From: Nostoc parmelioides FACHB-3921
Lineage (GTDB): Bacteria; Cyanobacteriota; Cyanobacteriia; Cyanobacteriales; Nostocaceae
Assembly (NCBI RefSeq): GCF_014696625.1
Contig: NZ_JACJQL010000005.1
Coordinates: 161,259 to 225,258, forward strand
Direction: 5' to 3'
Length of the DNA stretch: 64,000 bases
The position numbers and the translations under genes are program-made. Position 1 is the stretch's first letter. Every line of letters begins with the position of its first letter. Shown piece by piece: positions 26,941-35,163 of the stretch. A model generated the notes under the pieces. That model was not told the DNA's origin, searched no databases, and saw nothing but the letters and a program-made list of their open reading frames with translations.

Positions 26941-27405
26941 ATGACAACTACAATTTCAGAGCAAAACACAGCCGATCTCAATGCTGATGATTATATTGTC
27001 ATCGGTCTAGCTACCTGCTTCATTAAAGAAGATGGTGAAGTTCATCAAGTCGATGTGATTGAACCAATTCCCTCAGCGTCTCTAGAAGCAATTATGAAGG
27101 GTATTCCCACCTCATATAAATTTGCCTGTGCAACCACCTTGGGTTCAGTTTTGCATGGAGATGAGCCAATCTTACCCGCAGGCTTTCCCGATTCGGCTCA
27201 GTTCGCCGATGAGTTTGCGTCACGAGTCTTTGCAGCCACTCGTACATACAAGCGTCGAGATAGTGCAAAAACTCTGATTCCTCTGGGTACAACCTATACA
27301 GATTTTAAATATTCCCTTGACCGCAAGCGGGTATTAAATGCTAGTAGAGTAGTGACAAAAGACGATAACGTCAAACAGCATTCCCATACTCACAAAGTAC
27401 TTTAA
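26941..27405 (+). CDS. Conserved-looking protein of unknown function, paired with GST
   Basis: This 154-residue soluble protein includes VIGLATCFIKEDGEVHQVDV, EPIPSASLEAIMKGIPTSY and a C-terminal region rich in basic residues and His. I do not recognise the family. It lies 11 bp upstream of the glutathione S-transferase gene, so the two are probably co-transcribed. That suggests a link to redox or detoxification, which is inference. No Shine-Dalgarno is obvious before the ATG. Confidence 0.7.
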   Translation: MTTTISEQNTADLNADDYIVIGLATCFIKEDGEVHQVDVIEPIPSASLEAIMKGIPTSYKFACATTLGSVLHGDEPILPAGFPDSAQFADEFASRVFAATRTYKRRDSAKTLIPLGTTYTDFKYSLDRKRVLNASRVVTKDDNVKQHSHTHKVL

Positions 27406-27416
27406 CTCAGGTAGCT

Positions 27417-27974
27417 ATGTTGAAACTTTATGGAGGGGCTTTTAGCCGCGCTTCCATCGTGAAGTGGTATTTAGAAGAGCTAGAAGTTCCCTATGAGTTT
27501 GTTTTGTTAGATATGCAGGCGGGGGAACATCGCCAGCCGGAATACCTGAAAATAAACCCCATTGGCAAAGTACCCGCGATTGTAGACGGGGATCTTCAGC
27601 TTTGGGAATCAGGAGCGATTTTACTTTATCTTAGGGATAAGTATGGTAAGGCTCCCCTGTCAGCAGAGGAGCGAGGGATACTTGCCCAATGGGTAGTATT
27701 TGCTAACGCCACCCTTGGGCCTGGTATTTTTGTCGAAGCAAATCGAGACAAAGAAATGCCCCGTTTGCTGACCCCTCTCAATGAAATTTTTGAGCGTCAA
27801 CCCTTTTTGCTGGGTAATGAATTCAGCGTTGCTGATGTTGCTGTTGGGTCTATCTTGGCTTACATTCCCATCATGCTGAAACTAGATTTGGGCGATTATC
27901 CAGCCGTAGTGAACTATATCAAACAAATCACTGAACGACCAGCATTTCAAAAAAGCATTGGCGGAAGATCATAA
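27417..27974 (+). CDS. Glutathione S-transferase
   Basis: This 185-residue protein has an N-terminal thioredoxin-fold domain (LKLYGGAFSRASIVKWYLEE through INPIGKVPAIVDG and the glutathione-binding LWESGAILLYL). A helical C-terminal domain contains NEFSVADVAVGSILAYIPI. The Ser in GAFSRAS occupies the usual catalytic position. It conjugates or reduces substrates with glutathione in the cytosol. The substrate is unknown. Second gene of a probable two-gene operon. Confidence 0.92.
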   Translation: MLKLYGGAFSRASIVKWYLEELEVPYEFVLLDMQAGEHRQPEYLKINPIGKVPAIVDGDLQLWESGAILLYLRDKYGKAPLSAEERGILAQWVVFANATLGPGIFVEANRDKEMPRLLTPLNEIFERQPFLLGNEFSVADVAVGSILAYIPIMLKLDLGDYPAVVNYIKQITERPAFQKSIGGRS

Positions 27975-28025
27975 ATTCAGTCAACAGTCAACAGTCAACT
28001 GTTAACTGTTAATAAATTGTCAAAC

Positions 28026-28061
28026 AAAAAAGCGGGGATATGATAGCTCACCCGCTTTTTT
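28026..28061. terminator. Bidirectional terminator between GST and yajQ
   Basis: AAAAAAGCGGG (28026-28036) and CCCGCTTTTTT (28051-28061) are perfect inverted repeats. The A-run and T-run make it functional on both strands. It lies between the convergent GST and YajQ genes. Confidence 0.85.
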
Positions 28062-28079
28062 ATGTCTTGAAATTACCTT

Positions 28080-28571
28080 TTAACGATAATTAGTGAACTG
28101 TAAAGCCACTGGATAGTCTTCTTGTTTCAAGCGTTGGATGACGGTTTGTAAATCATCTTTTGCTTTGGCAGACACGCGCACAGCATCACCTTGAATTGAA
28201 GCTTGAACTTTTTTGAATTCATCCCGAATCAATTTAGAAATTTGCTTGGCGATGTCTTGACTGATACCTTTTTTGAGAGTGATTTCTTGACGGACGCGAT
28301 TACCACTGGCTGATTCTACTTTGCCAAAGTCAAAGATTTTTTGTGAGAGATTACGCTTGGCAGCTTTTTCCCGAAGAATGTTATGAACAGCCTCTAGGGT
28401 AAACTCGCTATCCGTACCAATTGTGATTTTTTCTTCACCCAACTCGACAGTTGTCTGAGTATCTTTGAGGTCGTAACGACTTTTCAGGTCTCTGATGACT
28501 TGATCAACAGCGTTAACTAGTTCTTGCCGATCAAAATCGCTCACAATGTCAAAGGAATAAGTAGAAGCCAT
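28080..28571 (-). CDS. yajQ: YajQ family nucleotide-binding protein
   Basis: This 163-residue protein matches YajQ throughout: [19 protein letters not shown] at the start, [31 protein letters not shown] and the C-terminal [20 protein letters not shown]. It has a double ferredoxin-like fold. Some family members bind cyclic di-GMP and act as effectors, but whether this one does is untested. Cytosolic and transcribed alone, with the bidirectional terminator after it. Confidence 0.94.
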   Translation of the reverse strand: MASTYSFDIVSDFDRQELVNAVDQVIRDLKSRYDLKDTQTTVELGEEKITIGTDSEFTLEAVHNILREKAAKRNLSQKIFDFGKVESASGNRVRQEITLKKGISQDIAKQISKLIRDEFKKVQASIQGDAVRVSAKAKDDLQTVIQRLKQEDYPVALQFTNYR

Positions 28572-28653
28572 AAAGAATGTCTAACTTGCGATTTTGGATT
28601 TTAGATTAAGCATAGAACATGGATTGAAAAGAATCCTAGTCCCCGCTTCCTAA

Positions 28654-29049
28654 TCAACCTTTAGCTTGAATGATGCTCAGGACAAAGAGAGTACCGGAGC
28701 CAAGGGAGCCAATAGCGTACATGAGCGATCGCAAAAGCGGTATATTCAAAATATAGAAGATAGAGTATAGCAGACGCGCCACCAGAAAGGCGATCGCAGC
28801 CCATGCGGCTGTCGGAGAATTCACACCAGTGACATAAGCCATTAGTGCGGCTGCGGCAAATATCATAAACGCCTCAAATGAATTTTGGTGCGCCCATGTA
28901 GCTCGCTGTCCGTAAGGTGGTAACTTATCAAACATCGCCCGTGGAGCAGAAACATCATACCCCACACGCGCGCGAGCATAACCCACCACCAAAAATGGCA
29001 GATAAATTAAAACCGCAGCTGCGGCAATAGAATATAAGAAAATAATCAT
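28654..29049 (-). CDS. MAPEG family membrane protein
   Basis: This 131-residue, four-helix membrane protein has AHQNSFEAFMIFAAAALMAY and VARLLYSIFYILNIPLLRSL. Both are typical of the bacterial MAPEG superfamily (membrane-associated proteins in eicosanoid and glutathione metabolism). Some members are glutathione transferases, but bacterial proteins of this size are mostly uncharacterised. It is followed on the same strand by the yajQ gene, with about 80 bp between. Confidence 0.9.
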   Translation of the reverse strand: MIIFLYSIAAAAVLIYLPFLVVGYARARVGYDVSAPRAMFDKLPPYGQRATWAHQNSFEAFMIFAAAALMAYVTGVNSPTAAWAAIAFLVARLLYSIFYILNIPLLRSLMYAIGSLGSGTLFVLSIIQAKG

Positions 29050-29114
29050 GTTTTATGGTTAATTAGTCATTAGTCATCAGTCTATAGTCTAGATGTTTGA
29101 CTATTGACTGTTGA

Positions 29115-29618
29115 CTAATCAAAGTAGAAAAGTGTTACTACCTTTCTCTGTTCTTCCGCATCTCCACAAGTTTGTAGCAGAGTGCGGCTGTCATGAAACG
29201 CGAAGCAGATGAGCTGCTGACATCGGGAAACAATTTCTTTGTTGCACAAGTAACTAGCTTCAGCAAGAGACAAGTTATCATTACTAGGATTTTCTACTAG
29301 GTGCATCACTTGTTCTAGTTGCTGGCGAGATTCGTGAGGCTGACGTTCCAAGCTTTGGGGTAGAATTACCGTCAGCAAATTGGGGTCAGCACGCATTGCG
29401 CCTTTAATGGCAGCCGAGTTAGTACCTGTAGCACCAGAAGTAATGACTCGATTCCCTGACAAAACCAGGGCATAAGTCATCATTTCAATGAGATTTTGAT
29501 GCGTAATCGGCACATGACGGGAACCCAGCAAGGCAATTCGTTTAGAACCTGTTTGCTGGATTGTCGCCAGTTCTTGCGCTAACGTATCGAGGTTAATGAG
29601 GTCTGTTGACTGGCTCAA
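29115..29618 (-). CDS. DprA/LOG-like Rossmann-fold protein
   Basis: This 167-residue protein has a nucleotide-binding Rossmann pattern: KRIALLGSRHVPITHQNLIE, then NRVITSGATGTNSAAIKGAM, then VILPQSLE. It resembles the DprA/Smf and LOG superfamily, and cyanobacterial members are often labelled DNA recombination-mediator protein A. It lacks the extra domains of full DprA, so a role in natural transformation is not proved. Heptamer-like gtcattagtcat repeats separate it from the MAPEG gene. Confidence 0.72.
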   Translation of the reverse strand: MSQSTDLINLDTLAQELATIQQTGSKRIALLGSRHVPITHQNLIEMMTYALVLSGNRVITSGATGTNSAAIKGAMRADPNLLTVILPQSLERQPHESRQQLEQVMHLVENPSNDNLSLAEASYLCNKEIVSRCQQLICFAFHDSRTLLQTCGDAEEQRKVVTLFYFD

Positions 29619-29825
29619 AGACGGAGATATTCAGATTAAACGACCAAGCTATTCTACCAAAGAGCGTGTAAGTAGGAAGCGAATTTGAATCATATTAGAA
29701 CTAAAATTTTTTAATTTATTGAAAGGGTCTTTGCTAATGGGAATATGATCTATTAACAAATTCCTCATCCCCAACTTTAGTGACCGCACTCAACAGTCAA
29801 CACAAATGACAAAGGACTTTAACTT

Positions 29826-30329
29826 ATGCCTCCAGTTATTTCTGGAAGATTTACTGCTGAGATCAACGAACCATTTGTGGTGTTTCTCATCGGTATGCGA
29901 ATTAATAAATTCTTCGCTGTCTCCAAATGGCTCCCGACAGTGAGAGCGATGTCACCTATGTTACAGACCCTTTACCAATATCCGGAAAAGGGGTTTTTGG
30001 GGGGTGAAAGTTTTGCTTACTGGCGAGGGGTAGGATTTATTCAATACTGGCGATCATTTGAGGATTTAGAGAACTTTGCCAGAAATCCGAGTGAGCCACA
30101 TTTAAAAGCTTGGCAAAGGTTTAATCGTTCTGTTGGTAGCGATGGCAGTGTGGGGATTTGGCATGAAACTTACCTAGTTGAACCAGGAAAATATGAGGCA
30201 ATTTACAGCAATATGCCTGTGTTTGGATTAGCTGCTGCTACTAAGTATGTTCCCGCAATGGGACGGAAAGAAACAGCACGTCGTCGTCTTGGTGGCGACA
30301 ACGATCCAGCTGTTCCCTCTGTTGATTAG
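29826..30329 (+). CDS. DUF4188 family protein (putative monooxygenase-like)
   Basis: This 167-residue soluble protein matches DUF4188: FVVFLIGMRINKFFAVSKWL, GGESFAYWRGVGFIQYWRSF and GSVGIWHETYLVEPGKYEAI. The domain has a dimeric ferredoxin-like fold shared with small haem-degrading and monooxygenase proteins, but activity is not established. It stands alone, with plus-strand polarity between two minus-strand genes. Confidence 0.83.
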   Translation: MPPVISGRFTAEINEPFVVFLIGMRINKFFAVSKWLPTVRAMSPMLQTLYQYPEKGFLGGESFAYWRGVGFIQYWRSFEDLENFARNPSEPHLKAWQRFNRSVGSDGSVGIWHETYLVEPGKYEAIYSNMPVFGLAAATKYVPAMGRKETARRRLGGDNDPAVPSVD

Positions 30330-30380
30330 TAGTTAGTTAGGGTGTAGGGAGTAGGGAATGGGGAAAAATATCACTACTAA

Positions 30381-31472
30381 CTAATGACTAATTACAGGTG
30401 TTAAACCGAGTTTAGATAATAGGCGATCGCTATCGAAATTTTCAGCCATTAACTGACGAATACACTGTACTTTAATCGGCTCATGGACACGCACTTGGCC
30501 GAAGGTGCGGTCAACAATCTCTACAGTTGTGAGGGTATCTAAGTCAACAGACAAGATAGGAATTTCTAACTCTTCAGCACGGCTGAGGATAAATTGTGGA
30601 GGGGGCAATTGTCCGGTAAGGATGAGACATTGAGTAGAGGTTTCTAAGGCTGCTTGCTGAATTTCCACGCGATCGCCGCCTGTCACCACTGCCATATTCC
30701 GGCGCTTACGGAAATACTTCACCGCCGCATTTACATTCATCGCCCCAATTGCTAAACTCTCGACCATCAAATCTAGGCGATCGCTACGACAGAGAACTTC
30801 GGCGTTGAGTTGTTTAACTAATTCGCCCACGCTGACACTGCGGAGTAAATCATTTTTGGGCAGCATCGCCATTACGGCAATACCGTGCTGTTCTAGATAA
30901 GGGCGGACAAAATTCTCAACGGTTTCTAACTGAGCAGGCGGGATATCATTGATCACAACACCAATCAAGCGATCGCCTACACGTTGTTTAGCCGATAATA
31001 GCGATTCCACAGAAATTAGCGAACTGTAACGACTCACCAACATTACAGAAGCATCCAAAACGTCTGCTACTTGCAGTAAAGACAAATCAAACAGAAAACC
31101 TTCTGCTAAATCCCCAGGGCCTTCTAGCACAACTAAATCCCCACGAGGAACTTGTAAATACTGCTCCACCAAAGTCTGACGATAATCAGTTGTGTCTTCA
31201 CCAAATAGACGTTTCTGCATACTGGCTTCATCTAAAGCCAATATTGTGGGAGCAATACGATTTGCCGATAAATTGAGACTATGGGTAATAAACTGGACAT
31301 CTTCTTCAACTAAAGTACCTTCAGATGTACTCAAACTATTGCCTAATGGTTTGCCGTAAGCAATATCTAATCCTTTTTGCTGTAACTGATGAGACAATCC
31401 CAGAACTGTTGCGGATTTACCGCTATAAGTCTCAGTCGAGCCAATCAGCAAATATTTAGCAGATTTTGGCAC
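30381..31472 (-). CDS. Phosphotransacetylase-family protein (BioD-like P-loop plus DRTGG domain)
   Basis: This 363-residue protein has an N-terminal P-loop domain of the CobB/BioD type (LIGSTETYSGKSATVLGLSH) and then VLEGPGDLAEGF. A C-terminal DRTGG-type domain contains VVTGGDRVEIQQAALETST. This layout equals the N-terminal regulatory part of long phosphate acetyltransferases, without the catalytic domain. It may sense nucleotides and regulate acetyl-phosphate or carbon metabolism, but no function is proved. The true BioD is encoded 1.1 kb away. Confidence 0.8.
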   Translation of the reverse strand: MPKSAKYLLIGSTETYSGKSATVLGLSHQLQQKGLDIAYGKPLGNSLSTSEGTLVEEDVQFITHSLNLSANRIAPTILALDEASMQKRLFGEDTTDYRQTLVEQYLQVPRGDLVVLEGPGDLAEGFLFDLSLLQVADVLDASVMLVSRYSSLISVESLLSAKQRVGDRLIGVVINDIPPAQLETVENFVRPYLEQHGIAVMAMLPKNDLLRSVSVGELVKQLNAEVLCRSDRLDLMVESLAIGAMNVNAAVKYFRKRRNMAVVTGGDRVEIQQAALETSTQCLILTGQLPPPQFILSRAEELEIPILSVDLDTLTTVEIVDRTFGQVRVHEPIKVQCIRQLMAENFDSDRLLSKLGLTPVISH

Positions 31473-31976
31473 ACACGCACTCCTAATTTCAAAAGGCAGT
31501 AAAACCCAGCCAGGTGTTTACTAATTTTAGTTGGTTCCGGCAGAAACCTCAGACGTTATCACAAGGTAATTTCTTGAAATGTACTTTTTTTTGGTATTTA
31601 AATGAATATAAATACTAAATAATTTTACTGTGCTACGCGTGTCAGTTGTCGTAGTTGTGGTGAACACTTGTGTGTGAGCGATTAGTCAAATCCTGAGTAG
31701 AGCGATTATTTTTGCTCTGGGCTAATGTCCTGTCCACTTGTACCCCGACAAAAACATCCATCTATATAAACCACATATCAAATCAAGAGTTTCCTTACGG
31801 GTGAAGAGTTTTTATGTTAAATATAAAAAAATTAATCTTGTTTAAATAACACAATTATCATTGTTTAAATAAACCCAAAAATTAGCAAATTTTAATAAAT
31901 TCCAGAGTATAAGAGCATAGCCTCCAGAATATATTTCCGTCTCTAAACTCCTACACTCATACACGCAAACAGACTT
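31473..31976. other. AT-rich spacer, no gene seen
   Basis: This 504-bp upstream region of the phosphotransacetylase-like gene shows repeated atttaaataa-type AT-rich stretches and no coherent ORF or strong hairpin. Confidence 0.5.
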
Positions 31977-32351
31977 TCATTCATCTATACGCAGGAGTTT
32001 GCGGTAAAAAGATTGTGAGAAATCTGTAAGCTTATAACGTCTATAATTTTCCATTAATTCGATGAGAAAATTCATAAATTCAAAACTTGCCATCATCACT
32101 TCGTAATTTAATTCAGCGTTGCCATCAAACTGTATCCGGCAACGTGTCAAATCTGAAGGTAGAGTAGCAACATTCCAAGAAGCGACAAAAGGAACATTGT
32201 CACCTGCTTCTATTTTGCGTTGACCTTCCACAATGCCTTTTTGATAAAGACTGATAGCAAGGGGCAAAGAATTACGTTTAGTACCCTGAATATAAGGCAA
32301 GTAGACACTCGCTTGTTGCTGGCTGGCAGGTTGGAGTTGCTCAATAGACAT
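31977..32351 (-). CDS. Unknown 124-residue protein
   Basis: This soluble protein shows PASQQQASVYLPYIQGTKRN, then ALSLY-type and VASWNVATLPSDLTRCRIQF segments. It ends in a helical, aromatic-rich region (MASFEFMNFLIELMENYRRY). No known domain is recognised. A normal ATG is preceded by GAGGAATG, which supports a real gene. It lies between two P-loop protein genes on the same strand, with more than 200 bp on either side. Confidence 0.65.
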   Translation of the reverse strand: MSIEQLQPASQQQASVYLPYIQGTKRNSLPLAISLYQKGIVEGQRKIEAGDNVPFVASWNVATLPSDLTRCRIQFDGNAELNYEVMMASFEFMNFLIELMENYRRYKLTDFSQSFYRKLLRIDE

Positions 32352-32576
32352 TTTTGGACATTCCTCAAGTTAATTGACAACTGGGGATATTGGTGGATAT
32401 GAATAGTATTCCCAAAAATTTTCAGTTGTACACATGAGGGGGTTGGGGACTGGGGATTGGGGACTTTTTACCGACCGGTGAGTTATGACTCTCAGACTCA
32501 GGAGAGAATCATTATTTCACTAACCCGTACACCCCTAAACCCCTACACCCTTACACCCTTACACCCTTATACTTAC

Positions 32577-33254
32577 TTACTTCAGCGTTTCTAAATCTAA
32601 ATTTGAGGCGATTTGCACCAGTGTATCGAAATCAGAGAAGTTATCTACATAAGGTAGACAGCCTAAGACTGGAATATTCGTGAGGGATTGGATTAAACCT
32701 TTTGGTGTTAAGTCGGCGATTTCTTCATCAGATAGAGGTTGTGTACAATTCAATACAATCCCTTTGAGATCCACCCGCGCTTGTCTCGCCAATGCTACAT
32801 TTGCTACAGCGTGTCCCAGGGAACCTAATTTTACTGGTACTACTAACACTGTAGGTAAGCGCCATTCCCCGGCTAAATCTGCCACAGTTAACTCGTCGGT
32901 GACTGGTGAACCCAATCCACCTAAAGCTTCAATTAACAACACATCAAGACGCGATCGCAACTGGGTTAAAGTCTGCCAAACTATAGCTAAATCTACAGAA
33001 CGATTTTCCTTGGCGGCGGCGATGGGAGGAGCCAGAGGTGCACTAAAGTGCAGGGGTGTAATTTCGGCGATTGTTTGCTCTAGTGTAAACAGATTTTGAT
33101 ACCATTCGCGATCGCCAATTCCCGATTGAATTGGTTTCATAATTCCCCAACTGCCTTGGGGATAATATTTCTGACAGTAAGCTGCCAAAACTGTAGTCAA
33201 AGCAGTTTTGCCAGCCTCTGTATCAGTTCCAGTAATTAGTAGTGACTTCAACAA
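32577..33254 (-). CDS. bioD: Dethiobiotin synthase
   Basis: This 225-residue enzyme forms dethiobiotin from DAPA, CO2 and ATP in biotin synthesis. The P-loop is TGTDTEAGKTALTTVLAAY (residues 8-26). The substrate-binding lysine lies in MKPIQSG and the carboxylation region in IEALGGLGSP. HFSAPLAPPIAA is also characteristic. No other biotin genes are nearby, consistent with the scattered bio genes of cyanobacteria. The 3' side holds acacccttacaccctta-type repeats. Confidence 0.93.
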   Translation of the reverse strand: MLKSLLITGTDTEAGKTALTTVLAAYCQKYYPQGSWGIMKPIQSGIGDREWYQNLFTLEQTIAEITPLHFSAPLAPPIAAAKENRSVDLAIVWQTLTQLRSRLDVLLIEALGGLGSPVTDELTVADLAGEWRLPTVLVVPVKLGSLGHAVANVALARQARVDLKGIVLNCTQPLSDEEIADLTPKGLIQSLTNIPVLGCLPYVDNFSDFDTLVQIASNLDLETLK

Positions 33255-33465
33255 TCTGGTTTAATAATCTGAATGAAGACGGGTATGTGATGAAGTAAAT
33301 CGCATTACTTCAGAGTTTTGATCGCTAATAACTCACAAATATTGTAATACACTGTTGGCGCTGGGATTCAGGCATTGCTTGGATCGGGTATAGGGATGTT
33401 TACCACATATACTCCTGTAACGCTTGTATCAAACCCTGATTTTTTGTGTGCATGAGTAAGTTCTG

Positions 33466-35163
33466 TTAGGGTAAACTTTGTGGTTCAGGAACAGATGTTG
33501 GGGTTTCTGTAGGCGTGGGGTTTGGTGTTGGGGTTTCCGTCGGTGTGGGGGTTGGTGTTGGGGTTTCCGTCGGCGTGGGGGTTGGTGTTGGGGTTTCCGT
33601 CGGTGTTGGTGTGAGAGTTGGTATTGGGGTTTCCGTCGGTGTGGGGGTTAGTGTTGGGGTCGCAGGAATAGCTTTTTCTATGGCTACATTCAAACTGTAG
33701 TCACTTGCAGCCACCCCTGAAGCCAAAGTTAACTGAATAGTATATCTTCCAGTATTCGGTAATGTACCTACGTAGTTGGTCACTTGCTGGGCGCTACTAT
33801 CAATGGGCTGTTGATTCCTACCCACAATAGTTAACGACACACCTTCACTTTGGTCAACAAAGGTAGTTAACTTGTCTCCTGCTTCCCCAAAAAAACTGTA
33901 TTGAATAATCTGATTGGCTTGGATAGTATCTGCAACCGTAGCTGTATTAGAGTTTCCCAAATTGAGACGCTTGTTTAAAACTATTGGTTCTGGAGTTTCG
34001 GTTGAGAAAGTAGTACCACCTGTAACTACTGGTGAGGGGAAGGTTTGGGGTGGTGGTGTTTCACCAGACTGTGATGATGAGTGAGTGCGGATAGAACTTA
34101 CTAGCGCCCAAGAACCGACACCAGCCAAAATGACTACAGCCGTACCTATCGCCCCCAAAGCCAAAGGGTTATCTAAAACTGAACTACTACGACTGGGGGG
34201 AATTACAGGTTCAGATTTGTTGGGTGCAGGTGGTGGTGGCGGTGCAAAGTCAGGACGACGACCGACCGCAATTGTTTGCACACGGGAAACATTAGGAAGA
34301 GAAACACCAGCATTGGGTTGGTCTATGACTTGTAATGCTTGGGATACTTCTGCCGCAGTTTGGAAGCGATCGCCTGGTGCATGACTCAACATCCGATTTA
34401 TAATCTGGGCTAAGACTGGATGTACTCTCACCCATCTTTGCCAAGTCCAACTCAGTTGGTTCTCATCAAATAATTCTGATGCTTCCTTCCCCGTCAATAA
34501 CACTATCGCGGTGACTGCTAGAGCATACAAATCACTGCTAGGATAAGCTCGCCCTGTTTGCATTTGCTCGCTAGGGGAGTAGCCCAATTTTCCCACCGAG
34601 GTAACTGGTGTTGTCATCTCTGGAGACTGCAAACGTGTCGCTAGTTCTTTGACTACCCCAAAGTCAATTAACACAGGCTTAGAATCGCTATCCCGCAAAA
34701 TAATATTATCCGGAGAAATATCTCGGTGAATAATGCCGCGCCCGTGGATATGTTCTAGGACTGGTAACAACGAGCGAATTAACTGTAATACTTCTAACTC
34801 AGTGAAGGCTTTGCCGGTAGCTTGCCGTTCCGTCAATATATCCCAATAAGTCTTGCCAGCTACATAGTCTTGTACCAAAAATAAGCGCTGGTCTTGCTCA
34901 AATTTTTCGCGGAATTTTGGCACTTGGGGATTTTCTATCTGATATAAGATAGCGGCTTCTCTGTGAAAAAGCTCTTGAGCCTTTTCCCACGCAACAGTCC
35001 CCGTCGCGGTAGGAATCAGTTCCTTAATCGCACACAGTTCGTTAAAGCGTCTTTGGTCTTCCGCTAGATAGGTTCTACCAAATCCTCCTTGTCCGAGAAT
35101 TTGCACAATGCGGTAACGATTTTGCAGGACAGTGCCAATTAAAATTGGTGGTTGCATGATCAA
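33466..35163 (-). CDS. Membrane-anchored Ser/Thr protein kinase with C-terminal Thr/Pro repeats
   Basis: This 565-residue protein has an N-terminal Hanks-type kinase domain (about residues 14-280): GQGGFGRTYLAED, catalytic Lys in CAIKELIP, HRDISPDNIIL and DFGVVKEL. A Pro-rich juxtamembrane segment and one membrane helix (LALGAIGTAVVILAGVGSWA) follow, then a beta-rich extracytoplasmic domain like bacterial pre-peptidase C-terminal domains. The last part is a tail of TPTPTPTETP units encoded by a 30-bp minisatellite. The catalytic loop has Ser where canonical kinases have Lys (HRDIS rather than HRDIK), which also occurs in other cyanobacterial kinases. The signal is unknown. Confidence 0.92.
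   Translation of the reverse strand: MIMQPPILIGTVLQNRYRIVQILGQGGFGRTYLAEDQRRFNELCAIKELIPTATGTVAWEKAQELFHREAAILYQIENPQVPKFREKFEQDQRLFLVQDYVAGKTYWDILTERQATGKAFTELEVLQLIRSLLPVLEHIHGRGIIHRDISPDNIILRDSDSKPVLIDFGVVKELATRLQSPEMTTPVTSVGKLGYSPSEQMQTGRAYPSSDLYALAVTAIVLLTGKEASELFDENQLSWTWQRWVRVHPVLAQIINRMLSHAPGDRFQTAAEVSQALQVIDQPNAGVSLPNVSRVQTIAVGRRPDFAPPPPPAPNKSEPVIPPSRSSSVLDNPLALGAIGTAVVILAGVGSWALVSSIRTHSSSQSGETPPPQTFPSPVVTGGTTFSTETPEPIVLNKRLNLGNSNTATVADTIQANQIIQYSFFGEAGDKLTTFVDQSEGVSLTIVGRNQQPIDSSAQQVTNYVGTLPNTGRYTIQLTLASGVAASDYSLNVAIEKAIPATPTLTPTPTETPIPTLTPTPTETPTPTPTPTETPTPTPTPTETPTPNPTPTETPTSVPEPQSLP
33515..33660. repeat. 30-bp coding minisatellite (Thr/Pro-rich tail)
   Basis: Tandem 30-bp units beginning ggtgttggggtttccgtcgg encode TPTPTPTETP on the minus strand. 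About four to five units are present, with changes concentrated at third positions. Repeat number is likely to vary between strains. Confidence 0.85.

Noticed and set aside
33480..33660. CRISPR array
   Set aside because: The regular repeats are a coding minisatellite without unique spacers. The other tandem repeats are heptamer arrays with no spacers.
33515..33700. Gly/Val-repeat ORF on the plus strand
   Set aside because: It is the reverse reading of the Thr/Pro minisatellite of the Ser/Thr kinase gene.
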